Position numbers and translations under genes: made by a program
The notes under the pieces: model-generated
Database searches by the model: none
What the model saw: the letters and a program-made list of their open reading frames with translations, nothing else
What the model was told of the DNA's origin: nothing
In this document: piece by piece, positions 32,954-43,240 of the stretch
How positions within the stretch are numbered: the first letter of the stretch is position 1
Layout of the letters: every line of letters begins with the position of its first letter
Origin: Runella sp.
Lineage (GTDB): Bacteria; Bacteroidota; Bacteroidia; Cytophagales; Spirosomataceae
Assembly (NCBI RefSeq): GCF_027484545.1
Contig: NZ_JAIXST010000141.1
Span: forward strand, 1 to 64,000
Reading direction: 5' to 3'
Length of the DNA stretch: 64,000 nucleotides

Positions 32954-35356
32954 ATGAGCCTAAAACCTTTGTTTTCCCTCCTATTTACTCTATTTAGCGT
33001 AACTCTCTTTGCTCAAACCCCCGCCATTTCATTGGTCAAAGAAGAATTTATTTTTAACACCCTTCCCACCCCTTCCTGTCATGCGTCAAGCATTGTTGAG
33101 TTGGGCAACCAACATTTTATGGCAACTTGGTTTGGCGGTACGCACGAAAACAATCCTGATGTGGTCATTTGGATTTCCGAATACAAACAAGGCAAATGGG
33201 GCACGCCCAAACTCATCGCAGACGGCATTGTTGATGCAACTAAACGCTACGCCTGCTGGAATCCGGTTTTGTTCAAAACCAAAGAAGGCAAACTGATGCT
33301 TTATTACAAAGTTGGCATTAACCCGCGGGAATGGTGGGGAATGGTACGAACGTCCACCGACAACGGAAAAACGTGGACGAAGCCCGAAAAACTGCCCGAT
33401 GGAATGCTGGGACCTATCAAAAACAAACCGGTACAACTCGCCAACGGTGACATTTTACACCCCACCAGTACGGAGAGTGTAAAAGGAAATGTTTGGCACG
33501 TACATTTGGAAAAGACGGATAAAAATGGCAACAATTGGCAGAAAATTGACATCGACAACGGCAATTTTGGCGCTATCCAACCCAGTATTTTGACCTATCC
33601 GGATGGAAAAATGCAGTTGTTGTGTCGGAGCAAACAAGGTTATGTAGTACAAACCTGGTCGAGCGACGGCGGTAAAACCTGGAGTCCGGTAAGTGCCACC
33701 ACCCTTTTGAATCCCAATTCAGGAACCGATGCCGTAACGCTTAAAAACGGTACACAAATTATCATTTATAACCCTATTCAAAAAGGACGCCATAAACTTC
33801 GGGTAGCCGCCTCTAAAGACGGAACCAATTGGCAGGATATTTACAATTTGGAAGACGAAAGCGAGGGCGAGTTCAGTTACCCAGCGGTCATTCAATCAAC
33901 CGATGGTTTGGTGCACATTACGTATACTCACCACCGGACAAAAGTGAAACACGTAGTACTGAAAGTACCTGATGTGTTACCTCCAAGAGCCATCGGCCCG
34001 CTTCCTTCCAAAGCGCAGTTAGGTTGGCACGACATGGAACAAAACGCCTTTATTCACTTCACAACCAACACCTTTACTGATTTGGAATGGGGATACGGAG
34101 ATGAAAAGCCTGCTATTTTTAACCCAACGCAATTAGACGCTGACCAGTGGATTAAAACCCTCAAAGATGCTGGTTTTAAGGGAGCCATTTTAACTTGCAA
34201 ACACCATGATGGTTTTTGTTTGTTTCCGAGCCAATTCACCGAACATTCCATTAAAAACAGTCCCTACAAAAACGGTAAGGGTGACTTGGTAAAAGAAGTG
34301 GCCGACGCCTGCAAAAAATACGGCCTGAAATTCGGGATTTATCTTTCGCCTTGGGATCGCAATCATGCCGAATATGGCAAACCCGGCTACGTTGAGTATT
34401 ATCGCAATCAACTCAAAGAGATTTTCACTAACTACGGCCCCGCTTTTGAAATGTGGTTTGACGGTGCCAACGGTGGCGATGGCTACTACGGAGGTGCCCG
34501 CGAAAAACGCCGCATTGACGGAAAAACGTACTACGATTGGCCTACGACTTTGGATATCGTTCGTAAAATGGCGCCCGAAGTTATTTTCTTCAGTGACGCC
34601 GGGCCGGGCGTCCGTTGGGTAGGTAATGAAAGGGGTATTGCCGGAGAAACCAATTGGAATACGATATCACCCGACACACTTTACGCAGGGAAGGGCGGCA
34701 TTGAAAAACTCCTGAATACAGGTTCCGCCGATGGTACGCATTGGATACCGGCGGAGGTAGATGTTTCGATTCGTCCGGGTTGGTTTTATCACGCCAAAGA
34801 AGATGAAAAGGTAAGAACTCCCGAAAACCTGTTTGATATCTACCTTACTTCGGTGGGTAGAGGCTCTACTTTATTGTTAAACGTCCCTCCTGACCGTCGC
34901 GGGCTTATTCACGAAAATGATGTAAAGGCATTAAAAGGCTGGCGCGAACTACTTGACCGTGAATTTAAAACCAATTTGGCGGCCAAAGCCAAAGTGATGG
35001 CGAACTCATACCGCGGCAACGCTGCCAACTACGCAGCCACTAATCTCACCGACGGCAATAAAGACACCTACTGGACAACCAACGACGACGTAACTACGGG
35101 AAGCATTGAACTGGATTTGGGCAAAACTCAAACCGTAAAATACATTACGCTCAATGAGTACATTCAATTAGGCCAACGGGTCAAAGAATTTAACGTGGAG
35201 GCTTGGCAAAACGGTGCGTGGCAAAAAATAGCCCAAGCCACGACCATTGGTCACAAACGAATTTTAAAACTTAACCCAATAACGACCAATAAAATCAGAG
35301 TCAATATTACCTCATCAAAAGCTTCTCCCATCATTTCTGCGATTGAGGTATATTGA
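32954..35356 (+). CDS. Sialidase-like and alpha-L-fucosidase (GH29) fusion with F5/8C domain
   Basis: The 800-residue secreted protein (signal to about residue 20, TLFAQ) joins three parts. Residues 25-345 form a sialidase-like propeller with two full Asp boxes, STDNGKTWTKP and SSDGGKTWSPV, and a weaker one (SKDGTNWQD); I see no FRIP motif, so true sialidase activity is doubtful. Residues 355-690 are a GH29 alpha-L-fucosidase: NAFIHFTTNTFTDLEWGYG, LTCKHHDGFCLFPSQFTEHS, GIYLSPWDRN, and the nucleophile Asp503 in EMWFDGANGG. Residues 695-800 are a discoidin (F5/8C) domain (NLTDGNKDTYWTTNDD). The parts are in one uninterrupted frame. It would remove fucose, and perhaps another terminal sugar, from host or algal glycans. 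Confidence 0.9.
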   Translation: MSLKPLFSLLFTLFSVTLFAQTPAISLVKEEFIFNTLPTPSCHASSIVELGNQHFMATWFGGTHENNPDVVIWISEYKQGKWGTPKLIADGIVDATKRYACWNPVLFKTKEGKLMLYYKVGINPREWWGMVRTSTDNGKTWTKPEKLPDGMLGPIKNKPVQLANGDILHPTSTESVKGNVWHVHLEKTDKNGNNWQKIDIDNGNFGAIQPSILTYPDGKMQLLCRSKQGYVVQTWSSDGGKTWSPVSATTLLNPNSGTDAVTLKNGTQIIIYNPIQKGRHKLRVAASKDGTNWQDIYNLEDESEGEFSYPAVIQSTDGLVHITYTHHRTKVKHVVLKVPDVLPPRAIGPLPSKAQLGWHDMEQNAFIHFTTNTFTDLEWGYGDEKPAIFNPTQLDADQWIKTLKDAGFKGAILTCKHHDGFCLFPSQFTEHSIKNSPYKNGKGDLVKEVADACKKYGLKFGIYLSPWDRNHAEYGKPGYVEYYRNQLKEIFTNYGPAFEMWFDGANGGDGYYGGAREKRRIDGKTYYDWPTTLDIVRKMAPEVIFFSDAGPGVRWVGNERGIAGETNWNTISPDTLYAGKGGIEKLLNTGSADGTHWIPAEVDVSIRPGWFYHAKEDEKVRTPENLFDIYLTSVGRGSTLLLNVPPDRRGLIHENDVKALKGWRELLDREFKTNLAAKAKVMANSYRGNAANYAATNLTDGNKDTYWTTNDDVTTGSIELDLGKTQTVKYITLNEYIQLGQRVKEFNVEAWQNGAWQKIAQATTIGHKRILKLNPITTNKIRVNITSSKASPIISAIEVY

Positions 35357-35396
35357 TTTTCAGTAATGATTTTTGATTTTGGGTATACGAATTAAA

Positions 35397-35444
35397 CTTT
35401 TCCGCTAATTCTTATTATTTTCACAATAAGACTTAGCGGAAAAG
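35397..35444. terminator. 20-bp hairpin after the fucosidase fusion gene
   Basis: CTTTTCCGCTAATTCTTATT (35397-35416) pairs with AATAAGACTTAGCGGAAAAG (35425-35444) with a single central mismatch and an 8-base loop. It separates the fusion gene from the next gene. Confidence 0.8.
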
Positions 35445-35487
35445 CATTTTACAGGGATATCCAAACACATCAAAAACCATTTCTATC

Positions 35488-37569
35488 ATGAACAATACAC
35501 TACTTGCTTTCCTTCTAATGGCTGTTGCCTTTCAGTTTGTAAATGCTCAGGCGCCCATTATTACCAATTTTTCACCCACCAGCGGCCCCGTTGGCACAAG
35601 TGTCACCATTACGGGTACCGGTTTTGATGCTACTAATAACATTGTATTTTTCGGTGCCACCAAAGCCTCAGTTACCGCTGCCGGTCCCACAAGTTTGACT
35701 GTAACAGTACCAACAGCAACAACCTATCAGTACATATCAGTTACTAATTTAACCAATAATTTAACGGCTTATTCCGCCAAACCATTCGTTGTGACCTTGG
35801 CAGGTACCATTGCTTTCGATGCTAAACAAGACCAAACAACCGGAACAACTCCAAAATCGGTGAGTATCGGCGATATAGACGGCGATGGAAAGCCCGATTT
35901 GGCCGTAGCAAATTCAGGCAGCAACACGGTATCCATACTGCGCAATACTTCCACTTCAGGTACAGTCAGTTTTGCCACTAAAGTGGATTTTACTACCGGC
36001 TCCTCTCCTGTTTCAGTAAGCATCGGCGATATAGATGGCGATGGAAAACCCGATTTGGCCGTGGTCAACGGCGTTGATAACAGTGTATCGGTATTGTGCA
36101 ACACTTCCACTTCAGGTACAGTCAGTTTTGCTTCCAAGGCAGATTTCACCACCGGAACCGGGCCTACTTCAGTGGTTATCGGTGATATTGATGGAGATGG
36201 GAAACCTGATTTAGCCGTGACTAATGGCGGAAGTAATAATGTATCGATATTACGCAATACTTCTTCATCAGGCGCAATCAGCTTTGCGACTAAAGTGGAT
36301 TTTTTTGCAGCCTCCAATCCTACTTCAGTAGCTATCGGCGATATTGATGGAAACGGGAAAGCCGATTTGGCTGTCACTCAAGGCGATGGTGGTGACGTCG
36401 CTGTATTGCGCAATACATCCACCTCAGGTACAATCAGTTTTGCCACAAGGATAGTTCTGGGTGGAGGGCCGGGTAATTATTCTGTGGCCATCGGCGATAT
36501 AGATGGCGATGGAAAACCTGATTTGGCTATCGCAAATCTGCTGTTTGCGGGCGGGGGAGTATCCCTCTTTCGCAATACCTCTACTTCAGGGACAATCAGT
36601 TTTGCTGGCAGAGTGGATTTTGTCTCTGGTAAATTTCCTAAATCTATCACTATGGGTGATATAGATGGAGATGGGAAACCCGATTTGGCCGTGGCAAACA
36701 GCACAACTAATACTGTATCTGTATTTCGTAACACCTCAAGTTCGGGGACTGTAAGTTTGGCCGGTAAAGTAGATTTCACCACAGGAACAGCACCTTGGTC
36801 TGCCGTTATCGGCGATATAGATGGCGATGAAAAGCCCGATTTGACCGTTGCTAACAGTAGCGGCAACGATGTATCCCTATTTCGACAATCAGTACCGCAG
36901 GGCAGTTTAACAGCTAATGGGCCGTTTTGCGCATCGGGAACAGGACAATTAACGTGGACTTCAACCGCAGGTCCCGGGCCTTATACCGTGGTTTACAATG
37001 ACGGTACTGCAAACCGAACCGCTTCCAATGTGACAAGCGGCACTCCGTTTAATGTGTTTACCAATCCTGTCAACAGCACAACTACCTATACGTTGGTGTC
37101 TGTAGCCTATCCGGACAATTCTGTTCAAACGACCGGTTTTGCCGTAGGTACCGCAACCATAACGGTCAATCCACTGCCTATAGTTAGTACCTCCGCGGCT
37201 TCAGTCTTTGTGGACAGTACCATTACCTTAACCCCTACTTCAGGAGGAACATGGGTGAGCAGTGACCCTGCCAAGGCAAGTATAACTAACGCAGGGCTGG
37301 TTACAGGAAAGTCATCGGGAGTAGTTAATTTTACATTTACGGCAACGGCTACCGGTTGCTCTGCCACTACGAGCAATGTAACAGTAATCAATTCCCTTTC
37401 TCCTGTTCAAGCTACAGAATTCAGTCCTAATTATATTTTGGTACCTCAGCTTACCTTTGCGCAGATTTCAGCGATCTCTTCTCCCAAAAGAGGAATGATC
37501 GTGTATGATTTGACCAACAATTGCCTGCGTGTGTTTACCGGCGAATGGAAATGTATTTCTTTAAATTAG
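35488..37569 (+). CDS. Secreted FG-GAP repeat protein with IPT/TIG and Ig-like domains
   Basis: The 693-residue protein has a signal peptide (ending FVNAQ, residue 20), an IPT/TIG domain (about 22-105, ITNFSPTSGPVGTSVTITGTGFD), then seven FG-GAP/VCBS repeats (about 108-470) each built around GDIDGDGKPDLAV, a calcium-binding loop. After these come an Ig-like segment (about 475-565) and a BIG2-like domain (567-635, TPTSGGTWVSSDPAKASITNAGLVTG). The C-terminus (PKRGMIVYDLTNNCLRVFTGEW) resembles ends of Bacteroidota fibre-like proteins rather than a T9SS domain. Such proteins usually act as surface adhesins. The repeats are nearly identical at the DNA level, which makes the gene prone to copy-number change. 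Confidence 0.9.
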   Translation: MNNTLLAFLLMAVAFQFVNAQAPIITNFSPTSGPVGTSVTITGTGFDATNNIVFFGATKASVTAAGPTSLTVTVPTATTYQYISVTNLTNNLTAYSAKPFVVTLAGTIAFDAKQDQTTGTTPKSVSIGDIDGDGKPDLAVANSGSNTVSILRNTSTSGTVSFATKVDFTTGSSPVSVSIGDIDGDGKPDLAVVNGVDNSVSVLCNTSTSGTVSFASKADFTTGTGPTSVVIGDIDGDGKPDLAVTNGGSNNVSILRNTSSSGAISFATKVDFFAASNPTSVAIGDIDGNGKADLAVTQGDGGDVAVLRNTSTSGTISFATRIVLGGGPGNYSVAIGDIDGDGKPDLAIANLLFAGGGVSLFRNTSTSGTISFAGRVDFVSGKFPKSITMGDIDGDGKPDLAVANSTTNTVSVFRNTSSSGTVSLAGKVDFTTGTAPWSAVIGDIDGDEKPDLTVANSSGNDVSLFRQSVPQGSLTANGPFCASGTGQLTWTSTAGPGPYTVVYNDGTANRTASNVTSGTPFNVFTNPVNSTTTYTLVSVAYPDNSVQTTGFAVGTATITVNPLPIVSTSAASVFVDSTITLTPTSGGTWVSSDPAKASITNAGLVTGKSSGVVNFTFTATATGCSATTSNVTVINSLSPVQATEFSPNYILVPQLTFAQISAISSPKRGMIVYDLTNNCLRVFTGEWKCISLN
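35866..36880 (+). repeat. Seven tandem 156-bp FG-GAP coding repeats
   Basis: The codons for GDID start at 35869, 36025, 36181, 36337, 36493, 36655 and 36811, giving spacings of 156, 156, 156, 156, 162 and 156 bp (52 residues each). Unit 4 has Asn for Asp (DGNGKADL) and unit 7 has Glu (DGDEKPDL). Confidence 0.95.
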
Positions 37570-37802
37570 CTGCCCACAATTTCTTTCACAAAGTGGTTAC
37601 AGCATTTTAAAGAAACTGCTTCTAATTCCTGTCTGCTTTTTTCAGCACAACTTAAACTTTTGTAACTCACACTATTTCAACAATATAACACCAATAATTC
37701 AAAAATACATTTCTTCCAAAATCCAAAGCATACATATCTTCGTACATAGCAATAGTTTTCAAGAAGTTGTCCTCACACGCTAAACACTTTAAAATTATTG
37801 CT

Positions 37803-39329
37803 ATGTGTTACAATCAGAAATTGCGTTCCGTTGGGTTTCTTGTAGCCCTTACCTCGCTAATTACCTTCAATTCCTGTCAGGATCACCGTATGTCTCCTGC
37901 CCCTCAGACCCTTCCCGAAGCGCCTTTTTATGCACTTACCTCCGGCAATCAACTGCTTGCCCTCAACGTACGTTCTACCAATACTCCCACTGCTAACGTA
38001 ACGATTTCGGGATTACCGCAGGGAGAGCAAATTTTAGCGATTGATTTTCGCCCTGCCACCGGTCAATTGTATGGGGTAGGCAGCAGCAGTCGTTTGTACA
38101 TTATCAATCCTGTAACAGGCGCTTCTGTGGCTCTGGGTACAGGGCCTTTTTCTCCGGCATTAATCGGAAATGCAGTAGGTTTAGATTTTAATCCTACTGT
38201 TGACCGTATCCGATTGATAACAAACACAGGCCAAAACCTGCGTCTCCATCCTGAAACGGGAGCAGTAGCGGCTACTGATGGAAACATTAACGGAGTAGTA
38301 GGAGCAGTCATTATGGGCGGTGCTTACACCAACAATAAATCGGGTGCTGCGACGACGACACTTTATGAAATTGACCCGGTTACGGATCGGCTTTATCGCC
38401 AAGATCCGCCTAACAATGGAACATTGGCCGATGTAGGCCCACTGGGATTAGACATCACGGCCGTAGGTGGCTTTGATATTTCTCCTAATGGAGATGCCAT
38501 CGCCTCGGTAACGTTTGGTGGTGCAACGGAATTAGATCAAGTCAATCTTACAACCGGACGCCTTCAAAAATTAGGTGATTTACCAAGCAACGTCATTGGA
38601 ATCACCATTCCAACCGAACCTACTGCTTATGCCGTAGACAATACCAATAATCTCTTGATTTTCAATCCCACGAATCCGGCACCTATATCGAAGGCTATCG
38701 TGGGCTTGCAACCGGGAGAATCCGTACTTGGCATTGATTTCCGTCCCATCAATGGACAATTGTATGCATTGGGAAGTACCAGCCGCCTTTATACGATTAA
38801 CACTTCAAACGGAGTGGCTACGGCCATTGGAGCAGCCCCGTTTTCGCCTGCACTGAGCGGAGCCGACTTTGGATTTGACTTCAACCCTACCGTTGACCGT
38901 ATCCGAGTAACCAGCAATAGCGGTCAAAATTTACGCCTTATCCCTGATACCGGTGCAGTGGCATTTACGGACGCCAACTTGAATCCGGGAAGCCCAAGTG
39001 TAACCGCTTCGGCCTATACCAACAATTTTGCCGGAGCAGCTGCTACTACGCTTTACAACATTGAATCTACCGGGGCAAATGCAATGCTTTACATTCAAAA
39101 TCCGCCTAACAACGGCACACTCGTACCCGTAGGTTCATTGGGAGTTCAGACAGAAAGCACCAATGGCTTTGACATTGGCGGAATGAGCGGCATAGCGTAT
39201 GCCTTACTTCGTTCCGGTGGAACAACCAGAGTCTATTCCATCAACCTCGCCAACGGCGCTGCTACTGGTGGAGGCACATTACCGGGAAATCCTGTTGTGC
39301 GCGGTATGGCACTGGGATTAGGTTTCTAA
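37803..39329 (+). CDS. DUF4394 lipoprotein, two tandem DUF4394 domains
   Basis: The ATG at 37803 gives 508 residues with a lipoprotein signal whose Cys follows LITFNS (about residue 25); an upstream TTG is rejected because it places charged residues ahead of the signal. Two similar halves of about 235 residues follow. Each starts with a FYALTSGNQLLALN-type strand and contains ILAIDFRPATGQLYGVGSSS, FSPAL, FNPTVDRIRL-like and TLYEIDPVTDRLYRQDPPNNGTL motifs; the second half repeats these as VLGIDFRPINGQLYALGSTS and so on. The pattern predicts a beta-propeller. DUF4394 has no known function. A strong terminator follows at 39356. Confidence 0.9.
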   Translation: MCYNQKLRSVGFLVALTSLITFNSCQDHRMSPAPQTLPEAPFYALTSGNQLLALNVRSTNTPTANVTISGLPQGEQILAIDFRPATGQLYGVGSSSRLYIINPVTGASVALGTGPFSPALIGNAVGLDFNPTVDRIRLITNTGQNLRLHPETGAVAATDGNINGVVGAVIMGGAYTNNKSGAATTTLYEIDPVTDRLYRQDPPNNGTLADVGPLGLDITAVGGFDISPNGDAIASVTFGGATELDQVNLTTGRLQKLGDLPSNVIGITIPTEPTAYAVDNTNNLLIFNPTNPAPISKAIVGLQPGESVLGIDFRPINGQLYALGSTSRLYTINTSNGVATAIGAAPFSPALSGADFGFDFNPTVDRIRVTSNSGQNLRLIPDTGAVAFTDANLNPGSPSVTASAYTNNFAGAAATTLYNIESTGANAMLYIQNPPNNGTLVPVGSLGVQTESTNGFDIGGMSGIAYALLRSGGTTRVYSINLANGAATGGGTLPGNPVVRGMALGLGF

Positions 39330-39355
39330 CACTTACGTATTCACACAGTTTCAAT

Positions 39356-39404
39356 CCATTAAAAAAGCTGCCGCGGGCGAACCCCTCGGCAGCTTTTTTA
39401 ATGG
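39356..39404. terminator. 18-bp terminator after the DUF4394 gene
   Basis: CCATTAAAAAAGCTGCCG (39356-39373) and CGGCAGCTTTTTTAATGG (39387-39404) are exact complements with a 13-base loop and T/A-runs in both arms, so it can work in both directions. Confidence 0.9.
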
Positions 39405-39434
39405 ATTTTTCACACCAAAAGTATGCCTTTTTGT

Positions 39435-39442
39435 TACCTTCG
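39435..39442 (+). promoter_or_regulatory. Possible -7 box for the disrupted glycoside hydrolase
   Basis: TACCTTCG is one base from TAnnTTTG and lies 44 bp before the ATG at 39486. Confidence 0.35.
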
Positions 39443-39485
39443 CGGATTCTTTAATTTTCTTCTTAAAAATCACTACTCAATATTT

Positions 39486-42400
39486 ATGAAAAAAACTATC
39501 CTTGCCCTTATTTTATGTTTTACTACGCTTTCCGCCTTCACACAAACAGAAGAACGAATCACTATCGTTTCAGCCATCCCCAGTGAAAACACGGGGCAGG
39601 ATTATTCCTCCTGGCTTAATGACGATTTGAACAATTTAGTACCCAGTGCCTGGACGGGCAACTCAAAATGGGTGGATGTAACCCTGAAATTAGAGAAGAA
39701 AGCCCTGATTAGCCGTCTTTCCTTTTATGATTTTGAAGGCGTTTTTACAGACAAGCCCGCTTACATTTATGTGTTGAACGGTACACAAAAGATTTTTTTG
39801 GGCTTGTTTGAAGGGCTTACCTACAAAACTTTTGTTGATTTGAAACTTACGCAACCATTGGTGGGGGATGCTATCGTAGTGCATAAATTCGGCAATAACA
39901 TTCCCCAAAAAATCAAGGTATTCGGTCAATCCATCACAGCAACGACCGTCCTTGCCGTCGTCGAAGACCGCATCAAATTACTATCCATTTCTGCAAGCGA
40001 AAATACAGGGCAGGGCTACACACCCTGACTCAACGACGACCTGAACAGCATGGTAGCAAGCGCTTGGACGGGCAACTCAAAATGGGTGGATATAACCGTA
40101 AAATTAGCTCAAAAAGCCCTGATCAATAAAATAAGTCTGTACGATTTTGAAGGTGTATTTACCGACTATCCGGCCCAAATTTATGCCCAAAACGGAACAC
40201 AAAAAACGCTTTTAGCTACTTTTGACAGCTCTACTTACAAAACTTGGGTGAGTTACAAACCCGGTCAATCTGTATTAGCCGATGCCATTGTGGTACATAA
40301 GTTCGGCAATAATATTCCCCAAAAAATCAATGTGTACGGATAGGCCGTACTCAATGACCCGCTTGATGTTCCTGCGCCTCCGGCCGAAGAACGAGTGAAA
40401 ATAACAGCAGCTACCCCGAGCGAAAACACAGGGCAGGACTACACGCCCTGGCTCAACGACAACCTGAACAGTTTGGTAGCCAGTGTCTGGACGGGCAACT
40501 CCAAGTGGGTGGATGTGAAGTTGACCTTTGAAAAACGAAGCAAAATTACCCGTCTGTCTTTTTATGATTATGAGGGGGTATTTACGACCAACCCCGCTTC
40601 TATTTACGCACTCGACGGAACAACCAAGACTTTTTTAGGAGTGTTTGAAGGGCTTACCTACAAAACATTTGTTGACTTAAAACTCGCTCAACCACTCGTA
40701 GCCGATGCTATCATCGTACACAAGTTTGGCAATAATATTCCGCAAAAAGTTCAGGTGTATGGTCAGGCGGTGTCAACTGCCACTGTTGATCCGCCTACAA
40801 CTACACCCCCTACTCCGCCAAACCCAGCGGTTGTCGGCACAAAAATTCCGATTGATGCGAAACGCTGGTATCAACTAAATACATTGGACAATGGTTTGGG
40901 AGGGCTTTTTGACGGTGTCACTGACATATCCGTTCAAACCATATTGAGTAATTATGATGCTTATTATCCACTCCTCAGCGATGAAGAAATATCGCTCCAA
41001 AGCATTAGGTTTTATGACTGGGAAGGGATCATTAAGGATACTCCAATGACGCTTTCCGTGATTACTGACCAATGGCAACGAATTCCGGTGGCAAGTTTTA
41101 CGGGTGAAACATACAATCAATGGGTAGGCCCCAATCCAGCCAACAGCGGAAAATTCACACTCGATACACCTCCCGTTGGTAAAATTCGCTACTTACTCAT
41201 CAATAGTTCTGGGGGTTATCCTTCCGAAATCGAGCTATACGGCACTTACAAAGCCAGTGTCAAACCCGTTACGCTCGCCCCTAAAAGAGAAGTAAAATTG
41301 AAAAATGGCTTCGGGGTCAATGCTTTTGAGTGGAATTTTCTGGGCATTACCAGTGACGTCATTGACGAATCCAAAATCAAGCCTATCAAGACATTCTCAG
41401 GATTTCGTCACTACATGGACTGGGATAAACTCGAACATACCGAAGGAAGCTACACCTACAATCCTACCGACAGTGGTGGCTGGAATTACGATGCCGTTTA
41501 CGAACGCTGTAAAATCGAAGGGATTGAGGTATTGGCCTGTCTCCAAACCATCCCCCCGTGGCTGATAGCCACTTATCCTGCCGCTGACCAGGATTATGAC
41601 AATGTGCCCGTCAGATACGGAAAAAGTTTTTCCGATCCTGCCTCTTACATCGAACAGGCAAAAACAGGTTTCCAGTACGTAGCCCGTTACGGAAGCAATA
41701 CCTTGGTCAATCCCGCATTGTTAAGTGTAAACAGTAAACAGCGTTGGACAGGTGATGGCATCAATACGCTGAAAATCGGCTTGGGGCTTGTTAAATACAT
41801 TGAGTGCGGAAACGAACGAGACAAATGGTGGAGAGGACGCAAAGCGTACCAAACCGCTCGTGAATACGCGGCCAATCTCTCCGCTTTTTATGATGGACAC
41901 AAAAACACGATGGGCGCGGGAGTTGGGGTGAAAAATACCGACCCAACTATCAAAGTCGTGATGACAGGCTTAGCTTCGGCAAGCACTGATTATGTACGGG
42001 GTATGATTGACTGGTGTAAAGAATTCAGAGGATACAATGCCGACGGTTCGGTAAATATTTGCTGGGATGTGATCAACTACCATTATTATTCCAACAATTC
42101 CAACGCCTCACAAAACGGCATTTCTACCCGAGGAACTGCCCCAGAAGTCTCCAATGCCGGAAAAGTAGCCGACGAATTTGTACAAATGGCCCACCGTGAA
42201 CAAAATGATATGCCTATTTGGATTACGGAATTGGGCTACGATGCCAACCAAGGCAGCCCTTACAAAGCCATTCCAATCGGCACTAAATCAGAATATATTA
42301 CGCAGGCCGACTGGAGTTTGCGCTCTGCCCTGATGTACAATCGTTTGGGTATCGACCGAGGGTTCTTCTATGAATTGTACGATGACAACTTTCCCAATCC

Positions 42401-43055
42401 TACCCAGTTTGCTTCATCGGGATTAATCAATGATGACAAGACCCGTAAACCCGTATCAGATTATTTTTATCAAACCTCCAAACGGTTTGGCGATTACGTT
42501 TATAAAGAAACCCTTTCCAAAGACCCTTCGGTAGACCGCTATGAACTGAACGGTCAATCAGTTTATGCACTGTACGTTCCAGATGAAACAGGCCGTACTG
42601 CCAACTATACGTTATCAATGGGCAATTTTAACCAAGCGAACGTTTACTCGCCTAAAGTTGGAAGCGATTCCATGAATGTAGTTAAAATGCCAGCTAACCT
42701 CGGTAAGCTTACACTCACACTTACCGAAACTCCTGTCTTTGTTTTACCCTCCAACGGTGCGGCGCGTTTGGCCGTTGCCGAAACCACGAATGAATTATTC
42801 AATTCACTGGTTGTATATCCAAATCCTGCCAGTGATTTCGTCTCTTTTTCACTGGAAAATGAACGTACCGGCCCGCTTGAGGTCAAACTGTTTGATGTAA
42901 ACGCAACTCAGATTGTGAAACAAAATCACTTCTTGAAAACGGGAAAATCGTTCGTGGGAAAAATTGACATTCGCTCACTACCGTTTGGATTGTACGTTTT
43001 GGAACTAACTCAGGACAATGAACAAACAACCCGAAAAATACTGAAGATTGATTAG
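39486..43055 (+). pseudogene. T9SS glycoside hydrolase gene interrupted by two in-frame stops
   Basis: From the ATG at 39486 (signal peptide MKKTILALILCFTTLSAFTQ) one frame of 1189 codons plus stop runs to 43055, broken only by TGA at 40026-40028 and TAG at 40341-40343. Sequence on both sides continues the same protein. It has three close N-terminal modules of about 138 residues, a fourth diverged one (about 40845-41250), then a clan GH-A type catalytic domain with probable acid/base Glu in YIECGNERDKWW (codon 777) and nucleophile Glu in IWITELGYD (codon 915), and a T9SS type A end (VVYPNPASDFVSFS ... RKILKID). Comparison with the sister modules shows TGG became TGA and CAG became TAG. The piece from 40395 keeps the whole enzyme but lacks a signal peptide. 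Either the gene is decaying, or the stops are read through or are sequence errors. Confidence 0.85.
39552..40765 (+). repeat. Three tandem ~415-bp module-coding repeats
   Basis: The shared start sequence AGYGAAAAYACRGGGCAGG begins at 39582, 39996 and 40419, giving spacings of 414 and 423 bp. Each copy encodes a module with LNDDLN, AWTGNSKWVD, SFYDFEGVFTD and VHKFGNNIPQK. The two premature stops lie at the beginning and end of the middle copy. Confidence 0.9.
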
Positions 43056-43074
43056 ATAAGTCTGCGGTTTAGGT

Positions 43075-43122
43075 AAATCCCTCCCTGCACATTGGTAAAA
43101 TCCAAGGCGGGGAGGGATTTTT
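43075..43122 (+). terminator. Terminator after the disrupted glycoside hydrolase
   Basis: AAATCCCTCCC (43075-43085) pairs with GGGAGGGATTT (43110-43120), and a T-run follows. Confidence 0.8.
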
Positions 43123-43168
43123 ATTGCCGCTTCTCCTTTGTTAAAACCAAACAATTCTATTATTTGAG

Positions 43169-43176
43169 TATTTTTG
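43169..43176 (+). promoter_or_regulatory. -7 box for the GT39-like gene
   Basis: TATTTTTG matches TAnnTTTG exactly and lies 64 bp upstream of the ATG at 43241. Confidence 0.5.
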
Positions 43177-43240
43177 CCCAATAAACCGATTCGCACCAAG
43201 AAGCTGTTTGGGGCTTCAAGAAGACTCTAAATACGTAACT

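Noticed and set aside
35769..36866. Two long minus-strand open frames of 202 and 129 codons opposite the FG-GAP repeats
   Set aside because: They arise from the regular codon pattern of the seven repeats; the products are low-complexity repeats with no recognised fold, and the plus-strand protein is a clear family.
35866..36880. Regular 156-bp spacing as a possible CRISPR or tandem-array element
   Set aside because: The repeats are in frame, encode calcium-binding FG-GAP units and lack spacers of different sequence.
39486..43055. Stop codons as evidence of an altered genetic code
   Set aside because: TGA and TAG act as normal stops elsewhere in the window (for example TGA for the hydrolase at 22438 and TAG for yidC), so recoding of both is not supported.
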